A stretch of DNA of 64,000 nucleotides, from NCBI RefSeq assembly GCF_003051055.1, contig NZ_QAON01000012.1, positions 54,820 to 118,819 of the forward strand, read 5' to 3'. Source of the DNA: Agitococcus lubricus (GTDB lineage: Bacteria; Pseudomonadota; Gammaproteobacteria; Pseudomonadales; Moraxellaceae). Of this stretch, positions 1 to 8,185 are shown in pieces. The position numbers and the translations under genes are program-made. Numbering within the stretch: the first letter of the stretch is position 1; every line of letters starts with the position of its first letter. The notes beneath the pieces are model-generated. The model searched no databases. It saw nothing but the letters and a program-made list of their open reading frames with translations, and was not told where the DNA came from.

Positions 1-109
1 GATAACACCATGGCAAGTAAATTGCACACACGATAAAAGGATACGCATATCGGCAGCTATTGACCATAAGGATATGAGAACAATAAATCATTGAAACTGG
101 AGGGTCACT

Positions 110-916
110 ATGCGCTTTGCGCGATATCTTTTAGCAGTAACGAGCATCGTATCGAGTCAACTATTATGGGCTGCGCCTTTACAACTTTGTGTAGACAAAA
201 TACCCACCCCACCTTTTGTTTACTCCGAAAAGATTAACGGGGCAGGTAAACTACGGGGTTATTCTTTAGACTTAGCGAAGCAACTACTGAGTCAAGCAGG
301 TGTAGCTTATGAGGTAAAATCGTTTGCTAAAACGGAGCTAGAAAAACGTCTATATAGTCCGTCCGCCAGTGCAGGCTGTGACATTGTCTTAGATGTTCGT
401 AAGGGCAGTGAGCAAGAAAAATACGTGCATTTATCAAGCCCTTGGTATCAGTTAAATATTGACGCTGTCTATTCATGGGAGCGTTATATGACGGGTTTAG
501 GGGTAAAAACGGTCAATGACTTTAGCCAATATCAGGTCTGTGGTTTAGAAGGTTATGACTATGGCAACTTAAATAAACATATTAAAATTAAATACTTACC
601 ACGTATGAAAGATATTGTATTTGACCTAAAACAAAAAACTTGCGATGTATTTTTGGCAGAAGCTGCGGTAATGAAATATGGTCAACGTGCTAATTTATTT
701 CAAATGCCACCTGTGGGATGTGTACGTTTAGATGGCACAGTACGAACTTATCATTTAGGTGTGGCTAAGCATGTGGTAGGCGGCGATGCGATATTAGTTA
801 AATTACAGCAGCAATTTAGCAAACTCACAGGCACAGATAGCGTCATGACTAAACTAGCCGAAGAATATGATATTGGTGCAATGAGTTGTCAGACTAGATT
901 ACATGTGGGGTCATAA
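110..916 (+). CDS. Periplasmic solute-binding protein, SBP_bac_3-like
   Basis: A 268-residue protein with an N-terminal signal peptide (cleavage probably after LLWA, about residue 21) followed by a fold resembling the family 3 extracellular solute-binding proteins of amino-acid ABC transporters. The segment LRGYSLDLAKQLLSQAG near residue 50 is the usual ligand-domain start, and DIVLDVRKG followed by a later FLAEAAV stretch fits the second lobe. No ABC permease or ATPase lies beside it, so it may be an orphan binding protein or resemble the MxaJ-like proteins found near periplasmic dehydrogenases; a GMC dehydrogenase pair follows convergently. An AGGAG-like site (ggagg, about 8 bases before the ATG) supports this start. 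The ligand cannot be told from the sequence. Confidence 0.75.
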   Translation: MRFARYLLAVTSIVSSQLLWAAPLQLCVDKIPTPPFVYSEKINGAGKLRGYSLDLAKQLLSQAGVAYEVKSFAKTELEKRLYSPSASAGCDIVLDVRKGSEQEKYVHLSSPWYQLNIDAVYSWERYMTGLGVKTVNDFSQYQVCGLEGYDYGNLNKHIKIKYLPRMKDIVFDLKQKTCDVFLAEAAVMKYGQRANLFQMPPVGCVRLDGTVRTYHLGVAKHVVGGDAILVKLQQQFSKLTGTDSVMTKLAEEYDIGAMSCQTRLHVGS

Positions 917-971
917 GACAAGGGTAGTTGATGCTATGCCTATACAATGTATACGGGCATAGCAGACAGGC

Positions 972-2576
972 TTAACTGACCTTGCCGCCCAGTTTTTTGG
1001 CGAGAAGGGTCGCATTTTGTGCAACCAAGCCATAAATTGATAACTGTGGATTAGCACCAATACTGGTTGGAAACACCGAACCATCAAAAATCGATAAATT
1101 CTTGAGTTGATGATGTAAGCCTTCGCTATTCACGACACTGGTTTTCTCGTCTTCACCCATCGCGCAACCGCCCATTAAATGCGCACTAAATAATGCGGTA
1201 CGGAATTTTTTATAGGGTAGGGCTTCGATTTGTGTCTTGGCTTCTGCCCAACTGCTGGCCCATTGGCCATCTAAATGTGCAGGTCTGACTTTATTTGCCC
1301 CTGCGGCAAATTGCGCTTCGGCCATACTCAAATAAGCACGTTTTGCACCGTCCCAAATATAATCACTGATGTCATAATTGAGAACAGGTGCACCCGCGTC
1401 ATCAATCACAACTTCACCGCCTTGGCTGTCGTCAACAAAGCCATCGCGCATTAAGGCTAACATGGCATTAGTATGCGGTAACATGGCCATCTCTTCTTGT
1501 AATGGTTTGCCGTAAGTTCCAAAAACACCACTGGCAATGGCAGGAAACATAGGGGGCACTTCTAATTTATAGCCCATTTTACCTGTTGCCCCATCACGCC
1601 ACTGAAAATAGTCAGAAGCAATAGATTGCGGTGCGCCATAAAAAGGATTTACTTCTTGTGGCATTTGCGCCATCGTCAGGACAACAGGGTGAATACACGT
1701 GCGTTTACCGACCCGTTGATGTGGGTCAGGGGCATTGGAGCGCAATAATAAGGCAGGATTATTGAGTGCACCGCCCGCTAAAATATAATGTTTGGCTTTG
1801 AGTGTGACTTCAATACCCGTTTTTTGTTTGGCTTTATTATCTAAGGCTAACGCCAACAGACCTGTGACTTGGTCTTGATTAAATTGAATTTTTTCCACGC
1901 GTAAACGATGAATCAGTTGTGCTCCACCCGCTAAGGCACTGGGAATGGTAGACACTAGCATGGATTGTTTGGCATTAACAGGGCAACCAAAGCCACAATA
2001 GCCACTGTTCCAGCAGCCTGCAACATTGCGTGGAATGACATGCCATTCCCAATCTAGTTTGGCGCAGGCATCTTGTAAGACTTTATTATTGGCATTAGGT
2101 GCCATTGCCCACGGACTGATATTGAGACGCTGTTCCATTTTGGCAAACCAAGGTGCCATTTCTTCGGGGCTATGACCTTTTACACCGTGCGCAGATGCCC
2201 AGTGTTTCAGTGTTTCGGCGGGTGTTCTAAAACTGGCTGTCCAGTTGACCACGGTGGTGCCGCCAACACTTCGCCCTTGTAAAATAGCGATAGCACCATC
2301 GCTACTCGCACGGCCTGCCGCTTCTTGATATAGCTCGCGGTAAGCACGTGCCTCGTCCATATCTTTGAAATCAGCAGAGGTTTTTAGGGGGCCTTCTTCG
2401 ACCATCAGCACCTTAAAGCCTGCATGTGTGAGGATTTCGGCAGCCGTTGCGCCACCTGCGCCTGTACCAATAATGACAATATCAGCGTCAAAGCTCATAT
2501 TTTGCGTAAAGGTAGACGCGTCTTTGACTTGCCAACCACTGGCAATACCTGCGGTATAAATATCATCAATCGCCAT
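972..2576 (-). CDS. GMC-family FAD-dependent oxidoreductase
   Basis: A 534-residue glucose-methanol-choline type oxidoreductase. The FAD Rossmann motif GTGAGGATAAEIL is at about residues 37-49, the GGTTVVNW signature near 105 and the C-terminal GANPQLSIYGLVAQNA block near 505. GCWNSGYCGFGC near residues 187-198 has Cys-x5-Cys-x3-Cys, reminiscent of the 3Fe-4S binding cysteines of FAD glucose dehydrogenase large subunits, with slightly different spacing. It has no signal peptide of its own. The gene downstream on the same strand (63 bases away) encodes a small twin-arginine protein, which suggests a periplasmic dehydrogenase exported by hitchhiking. An alcohol or long-chain alcohol oxidase is an alternative. 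The substrate is unknown. Confidence 0.85.
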   Translation of the reverse strand: MAIDDIYTAGIASGWQVKDASTFTQNMSFDADIVIIGTGAGGATAAEILTHAGFKVLMVEEGPLKTSADFKDMDEARAYRELYQEAAGRASSDGAIAILQGRSVGGTTVVNWTASFRTPAETLKHWASAHGVKGHSPEEMAPWFAKMEQRLNISPWAMAPNANNKVLQDACAKLDWEWHVIPRNVAGCWNSGYCGFGCPVNAKQSMLVSTIPSALAGGAQLIHRLRVEKIQFNQDQVTGLLALALDNKAKQKTGIEVTLKAKHYILAGGALNNPALLLRSNAPDPHQRVGKRTCIHPVVLTMAQMPQEVNPFYGAPQSIASDYFQWRDGATGKMGYKLEVPPMFPAIASGVFGTYGKPLQEEMAMLPHTNAMLALMRDGFVDDSQGGEVVIDDAGAPVLNYDISDYIWDGAKRAYLSMAEAQFAAGANKVRPAHLDGQWASSWAEAKTQIEALPYKKFRTALFSAHLMGGCAMGEDEKTSVVNSEGLHHQLKNLSIFDGSVFPTSIGANPQLSIYGLVAQNATLLAKKLGGKVS

Positions 2577-2639
2577 AAGATATTCCTTCTTGGGAAAGGC
2601 TGATTTAAGTGCTCATTATCAGAGTCGAAAAAGGGGGGT

Positions 2640-3212
2640 TTAGCTATTCACCGCTTGATACATCATGGCTAACGGACTGTAGCCTGCGTGTTGTCTAGAT
2701 TCAGGTAAGCCAAAATAAGAGACGCTGACTAATTTACTGAGTACACGATAGCCCGCATTAAAGGGGGCTATAGAGCTACCATGCCAACGTGCTAAGAAGT
2801 TGTTCATATCATCTGGGCTGGCTTTAATCCAATCACCGTAAATGCCTGTGGTGAGCCAACGGGTGATACGACCTGCTAATAAGTCAAGCAATTTGTAAAT
2901 TTCACCTTGTGCTTTGACACCTAAATTGGCACAAGCACCGTCAACCCCTTTGAGAATATTGACAACTAAAGCCTGATAATTATGGCTATCTGTTTGCACT
3001 AAATTACCCAACACCACAGGAATGAGGGCTGTAAAAAGGGCTAAATCTTCGGTGCGTAAAAAGGAAAAACCTTTCGCTAGTGTCGTGGGTTGTTGGCTAC
3101 AACCTGAAAGACTGGCGACTGTACCCACGCTAGCTACAGTGGCCGCTCCCACGACGCCTAAGCGCAAAAAGGAACGTCGAGAAATCGCAAGGTGTTGATA
3201 GTTTATGCTCAT
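2640..3212 (-). CDS. Twin-arginine signal protein, probable small subunit of the GMC dehydrogenase
   Basis: A 190-residue protein starting with a clear Tat signal (SRRSFLRLG at residues 11-19) followed by a hydrophobic stretch and GCSQQ, which could be a lipobox. The rest is helical and resembles, loosely, gluconate 2-dehydrogenase subunit 3 or FAD-GDH gamma subunits, which serve as export chaperones for a leaderless GMC subunit. It is transcribed on the same strand as the GMC gene at 972-2576 but lies upstream of it, so the pair would be co-transcribed small subunit first, the order known in such complexes. No cytochrome c subunit gene is adjacent. The family assignment is an inference from context and signal type. 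Confidence 0.65.
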   Translation of the reverse strand: MSINYQHLAISRRSFLRLGVVGAATVASVGTVASLSGCSQQPTTLAKGFSFLRTEDLALFTALIPVVLGNLVQTDSHNYQALVVNILKGVDGACANLGVKAQGEIYKLLDLLAGRITRWLTTGIYGDWIKASPDDMNNFLARWHGSSIAPFNAGYRVLSKLVSVSYFGLPESRQHAGYSPLAMMYQAVNS

Positions 3213-3452
3213 TAATGTGTACTCTTATCGTTATCATCGGGCGGGACATAACGTCACCGCCTAAATTAGCAGTCCTGAATGTCACACAAGAAAATGGCAC
3301 GATTGTAGAGTATTTACTCTAACTATCAAAGTGAAACTCGATAAGATTCATAAGGCACTCATAGAAAAAAGCGATGATTACGTGGTATCAATCACGTTTT
3401 TGATATCTCACCACGTAGGGTTGACGGTATCTGTTTGGGCAAGACCCTATAT

Positions 3453-3713
3453 TCAAATACCAATATCCATCAGCGTTTTGACAATACTGCCAATCACCCG
3501 CGCGACAATAGGATGGTCAACCTCCAATTCGGCCTCAGCAGCACGTAATAGATTCGCCAAACGCTCATAGTCAGCTTGTTCGTGTGATTGTAAATGCAAT
3601 TCTAAGTCACATAACTGTGCTTGTAAGTTTTCGATATGGGGTGGTGGCAGGGGATGTAACGCTAAGATGGAACGTGCTTCGGCGATTTTTTCACCTAATA
3701 ATTGTTTAGGCAT
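3453..3713 (-). CDS. DUF4404 family protein
   Basis: An 86-residue, mostly helical, acidic protein that matches the DUF4404 family pattern: an N-terminal leucine-rich helix, a central amphipathic helix (LQAQLCDLELHLQSHEQADYE) and the C-terminal core HPIVARVIGSIVKTLMDIGI. A ribosome-binding site (aaggag) lies 6-7 bases before the start when read on the minus strand. No function is established for the family. It stands alone between the Tat-signal gene and a MITE-like repeat. Confidence 0.7.
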   Translation of the reverse strand: MPKQLLGEKIAEARSILALHPLPPPHIENLQAQLCDLELHLQSHEQADYERLANLLRAAEAELEVDHPIVARVIGSIVKTLMDIGI

Positions 3714-3782
3714 CGCTCTTCTCCTTAAAAATAGGGGTTAATAACATGCTTTATATATAAAAAGATAATCCCACATAACCTA

Positions 3783-4053
3783 TAGGGTCTGTTGACGTTT
3801 TGATTGTGGTTGCGAAAGAGACTATTTTTTAGAGGATACGAGGCGTGAATCGCGTAGTTTGGTTATTCCAAATAAGCGACGAACAACAAAGTAGCCTCAA
3901 AAAATAGCTCTTTCCCTGTGGGTTGCGTTAAAAATTGACTCATTCTGCGTTACAAAACTGGCCAATAGAACGACTATTAACTGCGTTTTGTGCCTTGCCT
4001 GAGGCAATTTTTATCAGCAACGCGGCTCACACGCAAAACGTCAACAGACCCTA
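3783..4053 (+). mobile_element. MITE-like structured repeat, full copy 1
   Basis: A 271-bp non-coding element bounded by 20-bp terminal inverted repeats (TAGGGTCTGTTGACGTTTTG at the left and its exact complement at the right). A second copy of the same length is at 37720-37990 and a decayed part at 44474-44570. Inside, positions 3814-3835 pair with 3895-3914 (gaaagag...agagg against cctc...ctctttc), and GCGTTAAAAATTG at about 3926 pairs imperfectly with the segment near 4008-4023, so the element can fold into two large hairpins. Both ends read TA-GGGTC, which would suit a TA target duplication, but this cannot be separated from the repeat itself. It contains no gene and fills the interval between the DUF4404 and zinc-exporter genes. 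Confidence 0.85.
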
Positions 4054-4130
4054 AGGTTGCTGATGTTTTTTTGTATTAATACATCTTAGGCTAAAAATAC
4101 GGTTTTTTGCAAACCGTCACGACGATATCA

Positions 4131-5039
4131 TCAGCACTCAGCCTTACAAGCAGCGAAGGCTTGGCGACTCATTTGAATCGTAATATGTGTTATGGCAAAG
4201 TCGGTTTGTAGTTGGTGATGAATCGTACGTAAAAAGTCATCTGGATTCTCCAATTTATGGACGACGAGATGGGCGGTTAAGGCGATTTCTGAACTGCTGA
4301 TAGCCCAAATATGTAAATCGGTGACGGCTTCTACATTCGCTAAAGTCAATAAGTAGTGACGTATATCATCGAAGTCAATTTGACTAGGTACGCCATCAAG
4401 AGCGAGATGTAAGGATTCACGCCATAATGGCCAAGTGCCAATCACAATCACCAGTGCAATTAACAAGCTCAGCGCGGCGTCTATCCATGTCCACGCGCAA
4501 ACTAAATACGCCAAACCCGCGACAACAACCGCCAAAGAAATCAGGGCATCACTGAGCAAATGCCAAAATGCAGCTTTTATATTGATATCATGTTGACTAT
4601 CACCTAAAAACAGTAAGGCACTCAGGCCATTAATCAATACGCCTATACTAGCCACAATCATCATCGTCAGGCCAGCAACAGGTGTCGGGTGTTGTAAACG
4701 TTGAATCGCCTCAATTGCCATCATCGCCATTGCCATTATCAGTAATGAGGCGTTTAACAGTGCAACTAAAATAGATGACTTACGCCAACCATAACTGCGC
4801 TGATGTGTGTTAGCGAATTGACTTAACCATAAGGCAAACCACGCTAATAATAAACTGAAGACATCACTAAAGTTATGCCCAGCATCGGCTAACAAAGACA
4901 AGGAATTCGCTTGCCAACCATAAAAAACCTCAATAAAAACAAAGCTCATATTCAGGCTTATTCCCGTCAAAAAAGCTCGATTGAGGTGTTGAGTGTCATT
5001 TAATTTATGGTCATGGTCATGTGGGTGATGTAAGGCCAT
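4131..5039 (-). CDS. Cation diffusion facilitator, zinc exporter (CzcD/ZitB type)
   Basis: An inner-membrane proton/metal antiporter of about 302 residues. The N-terminus is histidine-rich (LHHPHDHDHK), six hydrophobic segments follow, and the two metal-site motifs are visible: DAGHNFSDV in the second membrane helix and FWHLLSDAL in the fifth. The His-x3-Asp pattern is that of zinc/cadmium CDF proteins. The C-terminal cytoplasmic domain (about residue 210 onward) carries the usual NVEAVTDLHIWAIS segment. I placed the start at the ATG at 5039, with AGG about 9 bases upstream; a TTG at 5045 would add two residues. It is divergent from crcB. A 12-bp palindrome (5064-5075) lies in the shared upstream region. 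Confidence 0.88.
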   Translation of the reverse strand: MALHHPHDHDHKLNDTQHLNRAFLTGISLNMSFVFIEVFYGWQANSLSLLADAGHNFSDVFSLLLAWFALWLSQFANTHQRSYGWRKSSILVALLNASLLIMAMAMMAIEAIQRLQHPTPVAGLTMMIVASIGVLINGLSALLFLGDSQHDINIKAAFWHLLSDALISLAVVVAGLAYLVCAWTWIDAALSLLIALVIVIGTWPLWRESLHLALDGVPSQIDFDDIRHYLLTLANVEAVTDLHIWAISSSEIALTAHLVVHKLENPDDFLRTIHHQLQTDFAITHITIQMSRQAFAACKAEC

Positions 5040-5129
5040 AATCAACCTATCAAAAATCGGATTCTGCTTAAGCAGTATAGCGAGCTTTTGTCAGCACGGT
5101 GTATGATGAGCGATTGGAGAACTATACTT

Positions 5130-5510
5130 ATGTTGAATTCTATCCTCGCTATTAGTTTGGGAGCAGCCCTAGGTGCCGTGTTACGTTGGTTGTTGGGTCT
5201 GGCATTCAATCATATCGTTGTTTATATCCCTTTAGGTACCTTGCTGGCGAATCTACTGGGCGGATATTTAATCGGGGTATTTTTTGCATTATTTAGCCAG
5301 TTGCCTCAGTTGAGTCCAGAGTGGCGTTTATTTGTGATGACAGGTTTTTTAGGAGGCTTAACCACATTTTCAACGTTCTCATTAGAGCTAACAACCTTAG
5401 TACAGCAACAGCGTTGGGGCTGGATGTGTCTATTAATGTTCAGTCATGTGGGCGGTTCTTTGTTAATGACAGTGTTAGGAATCTATAGCGTGAGCTATTG
5501 GCAACGTTGA
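5130..5510 (+). CDS. crcB: Fluoride ion channel CrcB (Fluc)
   Basis: A small inner-membrane fluoride exporter of 126 residues, the usual Fluc length. It shows the family signatures GTLLANLLGGYLIG and GFLGGLTTFSTFSLE, with the conserved Asn and the FSTFS segment that lines the pore; the protein acts as a dual-topology dimer. The open frame extends 14 codons further upstream, but the ATG at 5130 is preceded by GGAGA with 9-base spacing and gives the normal length, so it is preferred. I looked for a fluoride riboswitch upstream and did not find a convincing one. The neighbour is a divergent zinc exporter. Confidence 0.92.
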   Translation: MLNSILAISLGAALGAVLRWLLGLAFNHIVVYIPLGTLLANLLGGYLIGVFFALFSQLPQLSPEWRLFVMTGFLGGLTTFSTFSLELTTLVQQQRWGWMCLLMFSHVGGSLLMTVLGIYSVSYWQR

Positions 5511-5800
5511 GGCGAGTCGGCTATGTAGACAGTAGGACTCCCCAACGACGCATAAGGAGAAAAAACACCGCCGCTCATATTCCTCTGATGAGTGTTGTAT
5601 TGTGAGCTGCCATCCCACCATCTAGCCACGATTTATCGTAGCTGATTTTAATCAAAATTAACGCCTGTTTTCTAAAACGTCTAACATTTGATTATGCTAA
5701 AAAATCTACCTTAAGACCGAGGATATGGAGTTTTTATCAGCAAATGGCGTTTTTGAGGCGCGTATGTGGCGAGAGCTTACACGAAGCCTCAAGCCTTATA

Positions 5801-5838
5801 TGACATTAAGATGACATTATTATGACAATAATATGACA
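5801..5838 (-). promoter_or_regulatory. Pho-box-like array, four half-sites at 11-bp period
   Basis: TGACA occurs at 5801, 5812, 5823 and 5834, exactly 11 bp apart. Read on the minus strand this is four TGTCAT-type half-sites, the arrangement bound by PhoB (CTGTCAT direct repeats with 11-bp spacing). It lies 51-88 bp before the phosphate-transport accessory gene that starts at 5889, which fits control by phosphate starvation. The half-sites run on the opposite strand to the genes. The rest of the 5511-5888 interval shows no convincing gene. Confidence 0.7.
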
Positions 5839-5888
5839 GCTAATGTTAAACTTAGCGCCCTCATTGTCAACTGTGTAGGTCAATCCTG

Positions 5889-6527
5889 ATGTTTGCTCGA
5901 TTTATGCCTAAAGAAGTCAAGTTTTTTGATTTGTTTAATGCACAAGCACACGAAATTAAACTGGGTGCAGAGGCATTAGTGGCTATGCTGTCTGCATTAA
6001 ATCACTCAGAAGCACAAGCTGATATTTTTGCCAAAGAAATAGATACCATTGAAGACCGTGCCGATAAAATCAATTATCAAACGGTCGCTTTGCTGCATTC
6101 TACGTTTATTACCCCTTTAGACCGTGACGAAATCCATCAGTTGACCACTCAACTCGATAATGTCTTAGACATGATTCAAAACGCAGCGCGAACCATGCGT
6201 GTTTATAATGTACGTACGGCAACCCCAGAAGCGATTGAGTTTGGTCGAATTATTCAGTTAGCGGCGGCGAAAGTAGCAGAAGGCGTTGCGTTATTAAGCA
6301 ATATGGATAATGCCACCGCAATATTAGCCGTTTGTCGAGACATAGACCGTCTAGAAAATGAAGCTGATGAGGTCTTGCGTACCGCCATGTCCAAATTATT
6401 TCGTGAAGAAGACAATGTCAAAGAGCTCATTAAACTGAAAGGCATTTATGAGCGTTTAGAGAGTGTGACCGATTATTGCGATAATGTAGGTAATTTATTG
6501 CAAGCCATCGTCTTAGAAAATTCCTAA
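5889..6527 (+). CDS. DUF47/PhoU-like accessory protein of the Pit phosphate transporter
   Basis: A 212-residue helical protein of the DUF47 (TIGR00153) family, a PhoU-like fold. Typical segments are EIKLGAEALVAML near the start, DIFAKEIDTIEDRADKINYQT around residues 45-65, TPLDRDEIHQLTTQLDNVLDMI and the C-terminal KLKGIYERLESVTDYCDNVGN. The E/D-x3-D motifs in such proteins bind metal clusters in PhoU relatives. It lies 12 bp before the Pit-type transporter and is clearly in one operon with it; such pairs modulate low-affinity phosphate uptake. The Pho-box-like array upstream suggests phosphate control, although pit operons are often constitutive. Confidence 0.9.
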   Translation: MFARFMPKEVKFFDLFNAQAHEIKLGAEALVAMLSALNHSEAQADIFAKEIDTIEDRADKINYQTVALLHSTFITPLDRDEIHQLTTQLDNVLDMIQNAARTMRVYNVRTATPEAIEFGRIIQLAAAKVAEGVALLSNMDNATAILAVCRDIDRLENEADEVLRTAMSKLFREEDNVKELIKLKGIYERLESVTDYCDNVGNLLQAIVLENS

Positions 6528-6539
6528 GAGGATGCACTG

Positions 6540-7547
6540 ATGGAACATGTACAGATGACACTGGGTGTCGTAATTTTTCTTGTCATCCTTGCGTTAGCAT
6601 TTGATTTTATGAACGGCTTTCATGATGCTGCAAATGCCATTGCGACGGTTGTTTCGACACGTGTATTAACGCCATATCAAGCGGTGATGTTAGCCACGGT
6701 CTGTAATTTTGGTGCGATTTTTATTTTTGAGCTGAAAGTCGCGGCAACGATTGGTAAAGGTACGATTGAACCTTCGGTGATTGACCATTATGTGATTTTT
6801 GGCGCGTTGGTAGGTGCAATTGTCTGGAATATTATTACATGGTATTTCGGTATTCCCTCTTCATCGTCACATGCTTTAATTGGCGGCTTAGTCGGTGCAG
6901 CCGTGGCTAAATCGGGTTTTTCTTCGCTAATTTCTAGCGGTTTAGTGAAAACGGTTTCCTTTATTTTATTATCCCCCTTATTGGGCATGTTATTGGGTTC
7001 CTTGATGTTATTGTTAATGTCTTGGTTATTCAGAGAGAGTACCCCACGTAAAGTTGACCGTTGGTCGCGGCGTTTACAGTTAATATCCGCCTCTGCTTAT
7101 GCTGTTGGTCATGGTGGTAATGATGCGCAAAAAACCATTGGTATTATTTGGATGTTATTGATTGCGGCAGGTATTACAGGGCAAGATGAACATGTGCCTT
7201 ATTGGGTCGTGGTTGCGTGTTATGCCGCTATCGGCTTGGGAACTGCCTTTGGTGGTTGGCGCATTATTAAAATGATGGGGCAAAAAATTACCAAGCTACG
7301 TCCCGTGGGCGGCTTTTGTGCGCAAACAGGTGGCGCAGTGACGTTGTTTACCGCAACTGCGTTAGGTGTGCCTGTATCAACCACGCATACCATTACAGGG
7401 GCAATTGTGGGCGTAGGGGCGACACGTCGCTTTTCGGCAGTACGTTGGGGGATTGCAGGCTCTATTGTGTGGGCTTGGATATTAACGATTCCTTGTAGTG
7501 CCTTAATTTCGGCTGTGTTTTGGCAAATAGGAAAATTCATTCTGTAA
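6540..7547 (+). CDS. pitA: Low-affinity inorganic phosphate transporter, Pit family
   Basis: A 335-residue inner-membrane Pi (metal-phosphate)/H+ symporter of the PiT family, the short form without a long central loop. It shows the two inverted PiT signatures: FDFMNGFHDAANAIATVVSTRVLTP near residue 20 and AVGHGGNDAQKTIGII near 188, plus SSSHALIGGLVGA and STTHTITGAIVGVGA. It is preceded by the DUF47 gene in the same operon and followed by a rho-independent terminator at 7565-7593. Confidence 0.92.
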   Translation: MEHVQMTLGVVIFLVILALAFDFMNGFHDAANAIATVVSTRVLTPYQAVMLATVCNFGAIFIFELKVAATIGKGTIEPSVIDHYVIFGALVGAIVWNIITWYFGIPSSSSHALIGGLVGAAVAKSGFSSLISSGLVKTVSFILLSPLLGMLLGSLMLLLMSWLFRESTPRKVDRWSRRLQLISASAYAVGHGGNDAQKTIGIIWMLLIAAGITGQDEHVPYWVVVACYAAIGLGTAFGGWRIIKMMGQKITKLRPVGGFCAQTGGAVTLFTATALGVPVSTTHTITGAIVGVGATRRFSAVRWGIAGSIVWAWILTIPCSALISAVFWQIGKFIL

Positions 7548-7564
7548 TGCCAAGTTGCATGATA

Positions 7565-7593
7565 AAAAGGCCACGTTAACCGTGGCTTTTTTT
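7565..7593 (+). terminator. Rho-independent terminator after pitA
   Basis: GCCACG and CGTGGC form a stem around a TTAAC-type loop, followed by seven T residues. It sits 18 bases after the pitA stop codon and before the convergent lipoprotein gene. Confidence 0.85.
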
Positions 7594-7653
7594 ATGGAAC
7601 ATACTCTAACCTGATTTTATCCCGAACTCAGATTGGCTTAGATAGATGCGGCG

Positions 7654-8001
7654 TTAAAACGTCAAATGAGTGACCGACTTTCCTTGTGCTTGAATAGCAC
7701 AATGATGGTCAAATACTAATCCATTAGCAACCAACTCACATTCAGCCGTCATAGGATATTGCCGATACGCGCCTTGAAAGGTGGCTTTGGGTTTTTGTGG
7801 ACTCAGTAAACCTGTGATAGCGAGTTCTTGATTGACATAAATCATAATTTTGTCTTGGCCTGCTTCTAACTTGGCTTTTGCACTCAGTTGCCAAATAGTA
7901 TTTTTTTCAAAGACATAATAGGTACTTTGAGGTACAGAAGTACAAGCACTGACGAGTAGAAGACTTGTCGATAACCACAAAGCGTGTAGTCGTTTAGCCA
8001 T
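7654..8001 (-). CDS. Small putative lipoprotein of unknown function
   Basis: A 115-residue protein with a lipoprotein signal peptide ending in the lipobox LVSAC (Cys at about residue 20). The mature part is short and beta-rich with two further cysteines (AECELVANGLVFDHHCAIQ), which could form a disulfide in the periplasm. I do not recognise a named family. It stands alone, convergent with pitA. Confidence 0.65.
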   Translation of the reverse strand: MAKRLHALWLSTSLLLVSACTSVPQSTYYVFEKNTIWQLSAKAKLEAGQDKIMIYVNQELAITGLLSPQKPKATFQGAYRQYPMTAECELVANGLVFDHHCAIQAQGKSVTHLTF

Positions 8002-8140
8002 GATGAGTCCCTAAATCGGTATAGAATAGAACAAATTATAAGAATGAATGTCTACCAACGATAGTATAGGGCTAGCATATCAACAAATATGCAACACGAA
8101 AAATAATGGGAAGTGATGCGAAGTGGAAGGGGAAATCAAG

Positions 8141-8170
8141 AAGCCTCTCCGTGAGATACCGAAGAGGCTT
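8141..8170 (-). terminator. Stem-loop after the monooxygenase gene
   Basis: AAGCCTCT (8141-8148) pairs with AGAGGCTT (8163-8170), 16 bases beyond the stop of the minus-strand gene at 8186. The following minus-strand bases are only moderately T-rich, so it is a probable rather than a strong terminator. Confidence 0.5.
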
Positions 8171-8185
8171 TAGCTTTAAGAGAAA

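Noticed and set aside
3331..3570. 79-codon plus-strand frame
   Set aside because: It is antisense to the DUF4404 gene and lacks a ribosome-binding site.
5046..5129. Fluoride riboswitch before crcB
   Set aside because: The 84-bp gap holds GGTGTATGATGAG-like bases but not the conserved pseudoknot layout of the crcB motif.
5727..5813. 28-codon frame starting atggagtttttatc before the phosphate operon
   Set aside because: Too short, no recognisable pattern, and it ends inside the Pho-box-like array.
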